This document shows positions 31,622 through 40,090 of a stretch of 64,000 nt of DNA, one piece after another. This DNA comes from Clostridium vitabionis (lineage in GTDB: Bacteria > Bacillota > Clostridia > Lachnospirales > Lachnospiraceae). Every line of letters begins with the position of its first letter. Position 1 is the first letter of the stretch. Under the pieces are notes generated by a model. It saw nothing but the letters and a program-made list of their open reading frames with translations. It did no database searches and was not told where the DNA came from. Location: NCBI RefSeq assembly GCF_015351765.1, contig NZ_JADKQA010000003.1, positions 101,203 to 165,202 on the forward strand, in the 5' to 3' direction. The translations under genes were made by a program, and so were the position numbers.

Positions 31622-32959
31622 ATGATTTCTTCCCAGGTATTCAGGCGCTGGAGGACGGCGCTGGCGATCGGCATGATCGTCGCCTTGTCTTCTGAGATCT
31701 ATCTTCATTTTTTTGTGGATGACTTCCGGGTATCGCCGGCGGTCATCCTTTTTCCCGTGCTTCTCGTGACGCTTGGCCTGGATACCCCGGTGCTTGCCCA
31801 GGCCTCGGTCACCTCCCTCCTGGTGCTGGTGAACCGTTTCCTGGTCCAGAGGATCGGCGGGACAAGCGAGATAGCGCTGATCTTTCCCCGGGTTATTCCC
31901 GGGGCGATGTTCTACCTGACCTACGGGCTGGTCTTCCTCGTGCTCGAGGGCGACCGCTGGACGGCAAGGATTCCGCGGACAGCGGCTGCCGCGGCTGCCG
32001 CTGACTTTCTCTCCAATGTATTTGAGGTGCTGGTCCGGGAACAGGTTGCCGGCCTGGGCGGGCTGACCCGGGAGACACTGGCCAAGCTGGTGCTGATCGC
32101 CGCGGTCCGCGGCGCCCTCGTGGCGGTGATCCTGCTCGCTGAGCGGTGGTACCGCCTCCTGGTGGTCCGGGAAGAACATGAGAAACGCTACCGGCGGCTC
32201 TTTATGCTGACCACGAGCCTCAAGGGGGAGATCTACCTGATGCGGAAGAACACCGAGCAGGTGGAGAGCGTGATGGGAAATGCCTATCGGCTGTACGAGG
32301 AGCTGAAGAATTACGATCTTCCGCCGGAGGTGAGCGGGAGAAGCCTGGACATTGCCCGCCAGGTGCACGAGATCAAGAAGGATTACTTCCGCATTATCCA
32401 GGGCATCGAGGAGGAGATCGGCCAGGATCCGGGGACATTGGAGATGAAGTTCAGCGACCTCACGGAGATTCTCCTCCAGACGGCGAGGACGACGATCGCG
32501 GCCAAAAAGCTGGAGATCACCATCCACTGCGAATCTTCCGGGGATTTTCTCGTCACCGAGCACTACGAGCTGATGTCTATCCTGAACAACCTGGTCAATA
32601 ACGCGATCGAGGCGATCGAGTCCGGCCGGAAGGCGGGGCATATCCTGATCACGGAGGAGATCCGGGACGGAAATCTGCTGCTCAGTGTGCGGGACGACGG
32701 GCCGGGCATCTCGGCAAGGCACCTGAAAAATATTTTCCAGATGGGGTATTCCACAAAATTTGACCCGAAGACGGGCAATATCTTCCGGGGGGTCGGCCTC
32801 TGCGGGGTGAAAAACCAGGTGGAGGAGCACTTCGGGGGGACGATCACGGTGGAGTCGGAACCGGGGGTGTATACGCTCTTCAGCGTGCGGATTCCGGAAG
32901 ACCGGATCGTCGCGGGAAAGCAGGACGAGCTTGGAAAGAAGGGAGAAGGGGGATCATGA
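31622..32959 (+). CDS. Membrane sensor histidine kinase, GlnK (YcbA)-like
   Basis: A 445-residue kinase with about six membrane helices in residues 10-180 (for example WRTALAIGMIVALSS, VIPGAMFYLTYGLVFLVLEG and LVLIAAVRGALVAVILLAE). A phosphoacceptor region follows with His in ARQVHEIKKDYFRIIQGIEE, then a GHKL ATPase domain with N box LNNLVNNAIEAIES, G1 DDGPGIS and G2 RGVGLCGVKNQVEEHFGG. No separate sensor domain is seen, so the helices probably sense the signal. The partner overlaps by 4 bases and has a YcbB-type output domain, and GltS and GdhA follow. This matches the B. subtilis GlnK-GlnL glutamine system. Met 31622 has GGAGG upstream. Confidence 0.85.
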   Translation: MISSQVFRRWRTALAIGMIVALSSEIYLHFFVDDFRVSPAVILFPVLLVTLGLDTPVLAQASVTSLLVLVNRFLVQRIGGTSEIALIFPRVIPGAMFYLTYGLVFLVLEGDRWTARIPRTAAAAAAADFLSNVFEVLVREQVAGLGGLTRETLAKLVLIAAVRGALVAVILLAERWYRLLVVREEHEKRYRRLFMLTTSLKGEIYLMRKNTEQVESVMGNAYRLYEELKNYDLPPEVSGRSLDIARQVHEIKKDYFRIIQGIEEEIGQDPGTLEMKFSDLTEILLQTARTTIAAKKLEITIHCESSGDFLVTEHYELMSILNNLVNNAIEAIESGRKAGHILITEEIRDGNLLLSVRDDGPGISARHLKNIFQMGYSTKFDPKTGNIFRGVGLCGVKNQVEEHFGGTITVESEPGVYTLFSVRIPEDRIVAGKQDELGKKGEGGS

Positions 32960-33834
32960 AAAAGCCGGAGATGGAGATTTATATCGTTGAGGATGACCCG
33001 TCGGTCGTCCATGTCCTGGAGGACATTATCGAGGACAATGATCTCGGCACGGTCAGCGGGGTCAGCGGGGAAAATGGCGTGGATGTCGAGGAGATCCTGC
33101 TCCGGAGGCCGGATGTGGTGCTGATGGATTTCCTGATGCCGGGCAAGGACGGCGTGCAGGCGGCGGAGGAGCTCCGGGAACGCGGCCTCAGGGCGAAGAT
33201 CGTCATGATTTCCCAGGTGTCCTCCAAGGAAATGATCGGCAAGGCGTACGCCGCGGGGATCGACTTTTTCATCAGCAAGCCGATCAATCTGCTGGAGGTG
33301 AAGACCGTCATCGCCAATGTGGAGAAACAGCTGAAAAATGAGAAAACCATCACGAACCTTAAGCGGATGTTCATGAATGAGATCGACGATATGGCGAAGC
33401 CGGAGAAGACGGAGGAGCCGGGAGACAGCGGGTACGAGAGAGAAATCCGCTATGTCCTGAGCCGCGTCGGCATGTCCGGGGAGAAGGGGGCGGACGATAT
33501 CGTGAAGATCTGCGTGTACCTCCGGAACAGTGGGAAGCGCGCGGGAAATGTCAGCATCGGCCGGCTCTGCGAGATCCTCAGCGATGCCCCGAAGAATATG
33601 GAGCAGAGGATCCGCCGGGCGATCGCCGCGGGGATGTCGAACCTGGCGCACCTGGGGGTCGAGGATTATATGAACGAGACCTTCACGGAATACTCCAATA
33701 CCCTGTTCCCCTTCGAGGAGGTTCGCTGCGAGATGGACTACATCCGGGGAAAACGGCGATACGGCGGCAAGGTGACCATCAAGAAATTTATCGACGCGCT
33801 GATGCTGGAGGCGGAGAACCATAGAGAAATTTGA
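32956..33834 (+). CDS. Response regulator with YcbB (GlnL)-type output domain
   Basis: A 292-residue response regulator. The receiver domain has acidic residues EDD at 12-14, phosphoacceptor Asp58 in VVLMDFLMPGKDG and Lys108 in FFISKPI. The C-terminal domain, about residues 145-285, carries VGMSGEKGADDIVKICVYLR, NMEQRIRRAIAAGMSNLAHL and RKRYGGKVTIKKFID-like blocks of the YcbB family, known from B. subtilis GlnL, which activates glutamine utilisation genes. The start overlaps the kinase stop (ATGA). gltS and gdhA immediately downstream are the likely targets, but the binding sites are not known from this sequence. Confidence 0.88.
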   Translation: MKKPEMEIYIVEDDPSVVHVLEDIIEDNDLGTVSGVSGENGVDVEEILLRRPDVVLMDFLMPGKDGVQAAEELRERGLRAKIVMISQVSSKEMIGKAYAAGIDFFISKPINLLEVKTVIANVEKQLKNEKTITNLKRMFMNEIDDMAKPEKTEEPGDSGYEREIRYVLSRVGMSGEKGADDIVKICVYLRNSGKRAGNVSIGRLCEILSDAPKNMEQRIRRAIAAGMSNLAHLGVEDYMNETFTEYSNTLFPFEEVRCEMDYIRGKRRYGGKVTIKKFIDALMLEAENHREI

Positions 33835-33954
33835 TGAAATCGATAAAATTTTCGGATGATATTGTGAGGTATTTCGTAGTATTTTGACGGCCGGGCAGTA
33901 GGATAGGATTACAAGAAGACGGAAAATACTGAGCACAAGGAGGTAATCCAGAAC

Positions 33955-35142
33955 ATGAGAACTGTGGATTTTAACATGTATCAGGCGCTGGCTGTCGCTG
34001 CGGTGATGCTGATTCTCGGGCAGCTGCTGGTCAACCGGATCGATTTTCTCAAGCGATACTGCATCCCCGCCCCGGTGGTCGGCGGCCTGATCTTTGCCAT
34101 TGCCCACTGCATCCTGCGCAGCGCCGGCATCGTGGAATTTAACATGGACGATACGCTGCAGAAGGTCTTTATGACCGCGTTCTTCTGCTCCGTCGGCTAC
34201 CAGGCGGCATTCAGCATGTTGAAGAAAGGCGGCATCGGGGTGCTGAAGTTCCTGTTCCTCGCTGTCGCGATGTGCGTGCTCCAGGATCTGGTCGGCGGCT
34301 TCGGCGCGAAGCTCTTCGGCCTGGACGCCAGGATGGGCCTCTGCATGGGGTCGATCCCGCTGGTCGGCGGTCACGGGACATCCGGATCCTTTGGACCGTT
34401 CCTTGAGGAGAGAGGCGTTGTCGGTGCCACGACGGTTGCCATCGCCTCGGCGACGTACGGCCTGATTTCCGGATGCTTGATCGGCGGCCCGATCGCAGCC
34501 GGAAAAATCCGCAAGTATCACCTTCATTCTACCGCGAAGATCACCCAGACCGAGCAGACCGTCGAGAAGGATGAGAACACGGGCATGATCGATTCGAGCA
34601 AGATGCTGAACGCGACCCTCTATATCGTCATCGCGGTCGGCCTCGGGACGGTCGTCACCGCGCTCTTTGGCCGTGTGCTGACGGTGCCTGGATATATCGG
34701 CGCCATGGTAGTGGCCGCGATTATCCGGAACGTGGCGGATTCGAAGAAGATCGCGGTACCCATGGACGAGATCAACTCCCTGGGAAATGTCTGCCTCTCT
34801 CTTTTCCTCGGCATGGCGATGATTTCCCTGAAGCTCTGGCAGCTGATTGACCTGGCGATCCCGATGATCGTCATCCTGCTGATCCAGACCGTCATCATGT
34901 ACTTTTATGCCTCCTTCGTTGTCTTCGGCGTCATGGGCAGGGATTACGACGCGGCGACCATCGCGTCCGGCTTCTGCGGTTTCGGCATGGGAGCCACGCC
35001 GAACGCCATGGCGAATATGCAGGCCGTGACCAGGCAGTTCGGACCCGCGCCGGTCGCCTTCATGATCGTGCCGCTCGTCGGCTCGCTGTTCATCGACTTC
35101 TTCAATGCGACGATCATCACGGCATTTGCCAACTTCCTGTGA
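33955..35142 (+). CDS. gltS: Sodium/glutamate symporter GltS
   Basis: A 395-residue membrane transporter importing glutamate with Na+, near the 401 residues of E. coli GltS. It has about ten to twelve hydrophobic helices in two repeated halves, with the family reentrant loops GSIPLVGGHGTSGSFGPFLE and GFCGFGMGATPNAMANMQAV. NRIDFLKRYCIPAPVVGGLI near the N-terminus is also characteristic. AAGGAGG lies 11 bases before Met 33955, rather far. It is 120 bases downstream of the YcbB-type regulator and upstream of glutamate dehydrogenase, so imported glutamate could be oxidised or used for nitrogen directly. Confidence 0.95.
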   Translation: MRTVDFNMYQALAVAAVMLILGQLLVNRIDFLKRYCIPAPVVGGLIFAIAHCILRSAGIVEFNMDDTLQKVFMTAFFCSVGYQAAFSMLKKGGIGVLKFLFLAVAMCVLQDLVGGFGAKLFGLDARMGLCMGSIPLVGGHGTSGSFGPFLEERGVVGATTVAIASATYGLISGCLIGGPIAAGKIRKYHLHSTAKITQTEQTVEKDENTGMIDSSKMLNATLYIVIAVGLGTVVTALFGRVLTVPGYIGAMVVAAIIRNVADSKKIAVPMDEINSLGNVCLSLFLGMAMISLKLWQLIDLAIPMIVILLIQTVIMYFYASFVVFGVMGRDYDAATIASGFCGFGMGATPNAMANMQAVTRQFGPAPVAFMIVPLVGSLFIDFFNATIITAFANFL

Positions 35143-35289
35143 TTTTTCGGCATGATTTCGGCGGATCATGGATATTCGGCGGCGTTATACCTGCTAAGAA
35201 TTGGCAAAGTATTTTTAAAACTGATGGGCATAAACCGACAATTCGTCAATATAAACAAACTTTAATAACTCATATTCTGGAGTTTCTAT

Positions 35290-35318
35290 TTGATTAGTAC
35301 AGCACAAAAGGTTATAAT
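35290..35318 (+). promoter_or_regulatory. Promoter of gdhA
   Basis: TTGATT (35290-35295) and TATAAT (35313-35318) are 17 bases apart. The AT-rich 296-base gap before gdhA otherwise holds no gene. The leader of about 115 bases contains short T/A-rich runs but no clear hairpin. Confidence 0.68.
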
Positions 35319-35438
35319 GGTTACAGAAGTTGAAAATATTCACAAAAGAAGGAAATGAAATTTATAAAATTTGTGAATGTTTTTCTTCACAACCCAGCAC
35401 CCTATAAATATTTCATATATTTCAGGAGGTAAGTTTTC

Positions 35439-36794
35439 ATGAACGCGTACATCGAGAGAGTAATCGCTGATGTCAGAAAGAAGAACGCCGGCGAGCCGGA
35501 GTTCTGCCAGACCGTTGAGGAGGTTCTTTCTTCCCTCAGCCCGCTCGTTGATGCTCATCCGGAGTACGAAGAGAACGCCATTCTCGAGAGAATGGTTGAG
35601 CCGGAGAGAACGGTAATGTTCCGTATTCCGTGGGAGGATGACAAGGGCGTACTTCATGTAAACCGCGGCTACAGAGTTCAGTTCTCGAGTGCGGTTGGCC
35701 CGTACAAGGGCGGTATCCGTTTCGCACCGAGCGTAAACATGTCCATCATCAAGTTCCTTGGCTTCGAGCAGACCTTCAAGGATGCCCTGACCACACTGCC
35801 GATCGGCGGCGCCAAGGGCGGTTCCGATTTCGACCCGAACGGCAAGTCCGACAAGGAGATTCAGAGATTCTGCCAGTCCTTCATGGAAGGCCTCTACAAG
35901 TTCATCGGCCCGGATGTTGACTGCCCGGCAGGCGACCTTGGCTGCGGCGGCCGTGAGATCGGCTACATGTTCGGCGCCTGGAGGAGACTGACCGGCTCCT
36001 ATGCGAACGGCGCACTCTCCGGCAAGGATCCGCTGTTCGGCGGCTCCGCGTTCCGTCCGGAAGCTACCGGCTTCGGTGCTGTATACTATCTGCAGTCCGT
36101 TCTGGAGCATGAGCATGACACGATCGAGGGCAAGAGAGTTGCTCTCGCCGGCTTCGGCAACGTAGCATGGGGCGTATGCACAAAGCTTGCCCAGCTCGGC
36201 GCCAAGGCAGTGACGCTGTCCGGCCCGGATGGCTACATCTATGATCCGGATGGCATCTGCACGAAGGAGAAGATCGACTACATGCTCGAGATGAGAGCAT
36301 CCGGCCGCAACAAGGTTCAGGATTACGCGGACAAGTTCGGCGTACAGTTCTTCCCGGGCCAGAAGCCGTGGGGCCAGAAGGATGTCGATATCATCATGCC
36401 GTGCGCGACACAGAATGATGTTGATATGGAGCAGGCAAAGAAGATCGTTGCCAACCACATCAAGTACTATATCGAAGTTGCCAACATGCCGACCACGAAC
36501 GATGCTCTTCGCTTCCTGATGGAGCAGAAGGACATGATCGTTGCTCCGTCCAAGGCGGTTAACGCCGGCGGCGTATCCGTATCCGCTCTGGAGATGAGCC
36601 AGAACTCCGAGAGACTGTTCTGGGACGGCGAGGAAGTTGACAAGTGGCTGCACAAGATCATGAAGGGCATCCACGATGGTTCCGCAGCTGCAGCTGAGAA
36701 GTACGGCCTGGGCTACAACCTGGTTGCTGGTGCCAACATCGTCGGCTTCGAGAAGGTTGCCAATGCCATGGTTAAGCAGGGCAGAGCATTCTAA
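35439..36794 (+). CDS. gdhA: NADP-type glutamate dehydrogenase GdhA
   Basis: A 451-residue enzyme interconverting glutamate with 2-oxoglutarate and ammonia, of the hexameric small-subunit type. The substrate site is visible in VQFSSAVGPYKGGIRFAPSV and in LPIGGAKGGSDFDPNGKSD with the catalytic Lys, and Asp is in DCPAGDLGCGGREIGYMFG. The nucleotide-binding GFGNVAWG is near residue 240. The C-terminal AGANIVGFEKVANAMVKQG is typical. Codon use is biased toward highly expressed genes, and AGGAGG precedes Met 35439. It follows gltS and the GlnK/GlnL-type system. NADP preference is from family resemblance, not proven here. Confidence 0.96.
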   Translation: MNAYIERVIADVRKKNAGEPEFCQTVEEVLSSLSPLVDAHPEYEENAILERMVEPERTVMFRIPWEDDKGVLHVNRGYRVQFSSAVGPYKGGIRFAPSVNMSIIKFLGFEQTFKDALTTLPIGGAKGGSDFDPNGKSDKEIQRFCQSFMEGLYKFIGPDVDCPAGDLGCGGREIGYMFGAWRRLTGSYANGALSGKDPLFGGSAFRPEATGFGAVYYLQSVLEHEHDTIEGKRVALAGFGNVAWGVCTKLAQLGAKAVTLSGPDGYIYDPDGICTKEKIDYMLEMRASGRNKVQDYADKFGVQFFPGQKPWGQKDVDIIMPCATQNDVDMEQAKKIVANHIKYYIEVANMPTTNDALRFLMEQKDMIVAPSKAVNAGGVSVSALEMSQNSERLFWDGEEVDKWLHKIMKGIHDGSAAAAEKYGLGYNLVAGANIVGFEKVANAMVKQGRAF

Positions 36795-36838
36795 TCCGCT
36801 TGCTGCAGAATCCGCCTGAAGGTTTCCTGAGAGATCGC

Positions 36839-36894
36839 AGCTGTTCAGAATCCGCATTTCGCTGGGCTTTGCTTCGGGGATGAGCTGAACAGTT
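36839..36894 (+). repeat. Family B hairpin repeat, short copy
   Basis: AGCTGTTCAG at the left and CTGAACAGTT at the right enclose AATCCGCATTTCGC and a GCTTTGCTTCG segment, a shortened version of the copies at 31471 and 44711. It lies between gdhA and the terminator. Confidence 0.65.
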
Positions 36895-36916
36895 ACAGGA
36901 ATTTTTGAAATCGCTG

Positions 36917-36965
36917 TGGGGGCTGCCTGAGATCCCAATAGGGGTCTTGGCAGTCCCCATTTTTG
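36917..36965 (+). terminator. Terminator downstream of gdhA
   Basis: TGGGGGCTGCC (36917-36927) pairs with GGCAGTCCCCA (36949-36959), with further pairing inside, followed by TTTTTG. It ends the gdhA transcript before the S1-domain gene. Confidence 0.8.
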
Positions 36966-37028
36966 AATACTTGCGACTTTACGCCTGTTGTGGTAAAAAG
37001 TACAGAGGAGAAAGAGGAGGACAAAGCA

Positions 37029-37973
37029 ATGTCTGAAGAAAATCTGAACAGGAACAACGAGACGGCCGAGGCTCCGGAGAAGCAGGAGTCCATGGCCGAT
37101 TACGCCGATGAGCTGGAGAAGTCCTTCCGGAAAATCCGTGTCGGCGACATGGTTACCGGCACGGTGGCCGGAGTGACAGACACCCAGGTGATGCTGGATC
37201 TCGGCACTTATGTCGGCGGTGTGATCAACAAGGCGGATCTCAGCAATGATCCGGATTTCAATCTGAAGAATGAGGTTCATCCCGGGGACACCATCACCGC
37301 GAAGGTCATGGAACGTGACGACGGGAACGGCAATCTCGTGCTTTCCCGCAAGGAGGCCAATGATCAGGAAACGTGGCAGAAGTTCGCGGAGATGATGAGT
37401 GAGCGGACGGTGGTTCCCGTGACGGTTCTTGAGGCGGTCAAGGGCGGTGTCACGGCAAAGCTCATGGGCGTCCGTGCCTTTATTCCGGCCTCCCGCATTG
37501 CCGCGTCCTATGTGGAGGACACCTCCGAGTGGGTCGGGAAGACGATTGACGCGACCGTGATCGAGGCGGATCCGGACAAGAAGCGCCTTGTCCTTTCGGG
37601 CCGCGAAACCGCTCGCGCGAAGGAAGCTGAGGATAAAAAGAAGAGAATCGCGAAGTGCGAGGTCGGCAGCGTGATGTCGGGCACCGTGGAGACCCTGAAG
37701 CCCTACGGCGCTTTTATCACCCTGGAAAATGGCCTCTCCGGCCTCTGCCATATCTCCCAGATCAGCCGCAAGCGCATTTCCCATCCGTCGGCGGTCCTGA
37801 AGGAAGGCCAGCAGGTCACGGTGAAGATCATCGCCGTCAAGGACGGGAAGCTCAGCCTCTCCATGAAGGATGTGGAGAAGAATGAGGCTCCGGACGATGA
37901 GGTTCCGGATTATGAAAACAGCGGCGAGCTGACGACGACCCTGGGCGACCTCTTTAAGGGGCTCAAATTATGA
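37029..37973 (+). CDS. S1 RNA-binding domain protein, RpsA-like (three S1 domains)
   Basis: A 314-residue protein with three consecutive S1 RNA-binding domains. They lie at about residues 38-112 ([20 protein letters not shown]), 120-192 (diverged, [20 protein letters not shown]) and 205-275 ([20 protein letters not shown], with [11 protein letters not shown]). A short acidic N-terminus and C-terminus flank them. It resembles the short ribosomal protein bS1 homologs of Firmicutes, which bind mRNA or act in translation. Met 37029 was chosen because GAGGAGGAC lies upstream; a longer frame from 36963 overlaps the terminator. Its stop overlaps the dtd start by 4 bases. Confidence 0.88.
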   Translation: MSEENLNRNNETAEAPEKQESMADYADELEKSFRKIRVGDMVTGTVAGVTDTQVMLDLGTYVGGVINKADLSNDPDFNLKNEVHPGDTITAKVMERDDGNGNLVLSRKEANDQETWQKFAEMMSERTVVPVTVLEAVKGGVTAKLMGVRAFIPASRIAASYVEDTSEWVGKTIDATVIEADPDKKRLVLSGRETARAKEAEDKKKRIAKCEVGSVMSGTVETLKPYGAFITLENGLSGLCHISQISRKRISHPSAVLKEGQQVTVKIIAVKDGKLSLSMKDVEKNEAPDDEVPDYENSGELTTTLGDLFKGLKL

Positions 37974-38434
37974 GAGTTGTCCTTCAGGTGGTCCGGAACG
38001 CCAGGGTGGATATCGGAGGGGAGACGGTCGGCGCGATCGGGCGAGGCTTTCTCCTGCTGATCGGGATCTGCGAGAGTGATACGGAGGAGACGGTTGACCG
38101 GATGGTCGACAAGATCGGCAGGCTGCGCATTTTCCCGGACGAAAATGGCAAGACAAACCTGTCGCTCCAGGCGGTCGGCGGCGAGATCCTCGCGGTCAGC
38201 CAGTTCACCCTGTTCGCGGACTGCCGGCACGGCAACCGGCCGAGTTTTATCGGCTCCGGATCACCGGAACATGCGGAGAAGCTCTATCACCGCGCGGTGG
38301 AGCGCTGCCGGAGCTATGCGGCGAAGGTGGCGGAAGGACGGTTTGGCGCGGATATGCAGGTGTCGCTCCTGAATGACGGGCCGTTTACCCTCATGCTGGA
38401 CAGCGACACCCTGTTTCATATGCAGAGCACTTAA
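37970..38434 (+). CDS. dtd: D-aminoacyl-tRNA deacylase Dtd
   Basis: A 154-residue enzyme that removes D-amino acids from tRNAs (EC 3.1.1.96). Both active-site motifs are present: SQFTLFAD at about residues 78-85 and the cis-proline loop NDGPFT, usually NDGPVT, near residue 136. It overlaps the S1 gene by 4 bases (ATGA), so translation is coupled. The last residues, HMQST, and the stop codon come from the start of family A repeat material (ATGCAGAGCACTTAA), so the repeat seems to have replaced the original 3' end, altering only the tail after LMLDSDTLF. Confidence 0.95.
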   Translation: MRVVLQVVRNARVDIGGETVGAIGRGFLLLIGICESDTEETVDRMVDKIGRLRIFPDENGKTNLSLQAVGGEILAVSQFTLFADCRHGNRPSFIGSGSPEHAEKLYHRAVERCRSYAAKVAEGRFGADMQVSLLNDGPFTLMLDSDTLFHMQST

Positions 38435-38649
38435 CGAGGACAAGCGAAAGCGCAGTCCGAGTTTAGTGCGAGCTATGCAAATTTGCTTAGTGAGAACAAG
38501 CGCAAGCGCAGTTCGAACTTAGCAAATTTGCTTATGCAGAGCACTTAACAAGCGCGAGCCCAGCGGGCGAAGTGCGAGTTTAGTGCGAGCTATGCAAATT
38601 AGCTTAGTGAGAACAAGCGCAAGCGCAGTTCGAACTTAGCAAATTTGCC
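38419..38649. repeat. Family A mosaic repeat array, copy 2 (reverse orientation)
   Basis: From ATGCAGAGCACTTAA inside the dtd end to GCAAATTTGC just before the aminopeptidase ribosome site, the sequence is built of the modules at 3202-3585 in reverse complement. GAACTTAGCAAATTTGC occurs twice, TTAGTGCGAGCTATGCAAAT twice, and AGCCCAGCGGGCGAAGTGCG once. One GCAAATTTGC is mutated to GCAAATTAGC. It fills the whole intergenic space and supplies the dtd stop codon. Confidence 0.9.
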
Positions 38650-38665
38650 TGACAGGAGGATGCGA

Positions 38666-40057
38666 ATGACTGCGAAGGAATTGCAGAAAAAACTGACTTT
38701 TGACTATGCGGCGGAAGCGCCGGATCCGGAGGAGATGAAGGAGGCGTTTGCCTTTGCCGAGGGGTATAAGAAGTTTCTCGGGGTCTCCAAAACCGAGCGG
38801 GAGTTTGTCCACAATTCGATCAATGTCCTGGAGATGGCCGGATATAAGCCGTTTGACGCGTCGAAAACATATCAGGCCGGGGACAAGGTATTCTTCAATA
38901 ACCGGGGAAAATCGCTAATCATGACGACCTTCGGGAAAAAACCGCTGGAGGAAGGGCTCCGGATGAATGCGGCGCATATCGATTCCCCGCGCCTGGATCT
39001 CAAGGCGCACCCGGTTTTTGAGAAGGACGGCCTGGCCTTCTTCAAGCCGCACTATTACGGCGGAATCCGCAAATACCAGTGGACGTCCATCCCGCTGGCG
39101 ATGCACGGGGTCTTTATCCGTGCCGACGGAACCACGGTTCCGGTGTCGGTGGGCGAGGATGACGCGGATCCGAAGTTCTATATCTCCGACCTGCTTCCGC
39201 ATCTCTCGGCGAAGCAGGATGAGCGGAAGCTGAAGGACGGGATTCGCGGCGAGGAACTGAACATTATCGCCGGCTCGCTTCCCTACCCGAAGGAGGACGA
39301 GGAAAAGCTCTCCGAGGCGGTGAAGCTGAATCTGCTGAACCTTCTCTATGAGAGATTCGGCATCACGGAGAAGGATTTTGTCCGCGCGGAGATAGAGTTT
39401 GTTCCGGCGGCAAAGCCCTGCGATGTCGGCTTTGACCGGGCTCTCATCGGCGCCTACGGCCAGGATGACAAGGTTTGCGCTTATCCTGCCCTGCAGGCGG
39501 AGATGGATACGAAAAACCCGGAGTACACGACGGTGACCATCTTCGCGGACAAGGAGGAGATCGGCTCCGTGGGCAACACCGGGCTTAACTCGGATTTCCT
39601 GCTCCACTATGTGGAGGATCTCGCGGAGATGGCCGGGGCAAATGTCCGGAAGGTCCTGCGCAATTCGATCTGCCTGTCCTCGGATGTCGGGGCGGCGTTT
39701 GACCCGACATTTGCCGATGTCTATGAGAAGAACAACAGCTGCTTCCTCGGAAGGGGTGTCGGCCTGTTCAAGTACACCGGTGCCCGGGGCAAATCCGGCA
39801 GCAATGACGCCAGCGCCGAGCTGATGGCGAAGGTGGTCGGGATGATGGATCAGGACCGCGTGCACTGGCAGACCGGGGAACTTGGCGCCGTGGATATGGG
39901 CGGCGGCGGCACGGTGGCCCTCTTTGTCGCGGGAAAGGACGTCAATGTTGTCGATCTCGGCGTTCCTGTCCTCTCGATGCACTCACCTTTTGAGATTACG
40001 TCCAAGCTGGATGTGTACAGCGCCTACTGCGCGTATAAGGCATTTTACAAGAATTGA
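38666..40057 (+). CDS. M18-family metalloaminopeptidase
   Basis: A 463-residue zinc aminopeptidase of the M18 (aspartyl aminopeptidase/ApeA) family, removing N-terminal residues from peptides in the cytoplasm. Likely metal ligands and catalytic residues lie in AAHIDSPRLDLKA, ADKEEIGSVGNTG, SSDVGAAFDPTF and the C-terminal SMHSPFEIT. The GAVDMGGGGTVALF block is typical. ATG 38666 was chosen because AGGAGG (38654-38659) lies 6 bases before it; upstream in-frame starts fall in the repeat or overlap the ribosome site. It is followed 33 bases later by a secreted PPIase-like lipoprotein. Confidence 0.92.
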   Translation: MTAKELQKKLTFDYAAEAPDPEEMKEAFAFAEGYKKFLGVSKTEREFVHNSINVLEMAGYKPFDASKTYQAGDKVFFNNRGKSLIMTTFGKKPLEEGLRMNAAHIDSPRLDLKAHPVFEKDGLAFFKPHYYGGIRKYQWTSIPLAMHGVFIRADGTTVPVSVGEDDADPKFYISDLLPHLSAKQDERKLKDGIRGEELNIIAGSLPYPKEDEEKLSEAVKLNLLNLLYERFGITEKDFVRAEIEFVPAAKPCDVGFDRALIGAYGQDDKVCAYPALQAEMDTKNPEYTTVTIFADKEEIGSVGNTGLNSDFLLHYVEDLAEMAGANVRKVLRNSICLSSDVGAAFDPTFADVYEKNNSCFLGRGVGLFKYTGARGKSGSNDASAELMAKVVGMMDQDRVHWQTGELGAVDMGGGGTVALFVAGKDVNVVDLGVPVLSMHSPFEITSKLDVYSAYCAYKAFYKN

Positions 40058-40090
40058 CCCAAATGCTGGGGAGAAGAAAGAAGGATTTTG

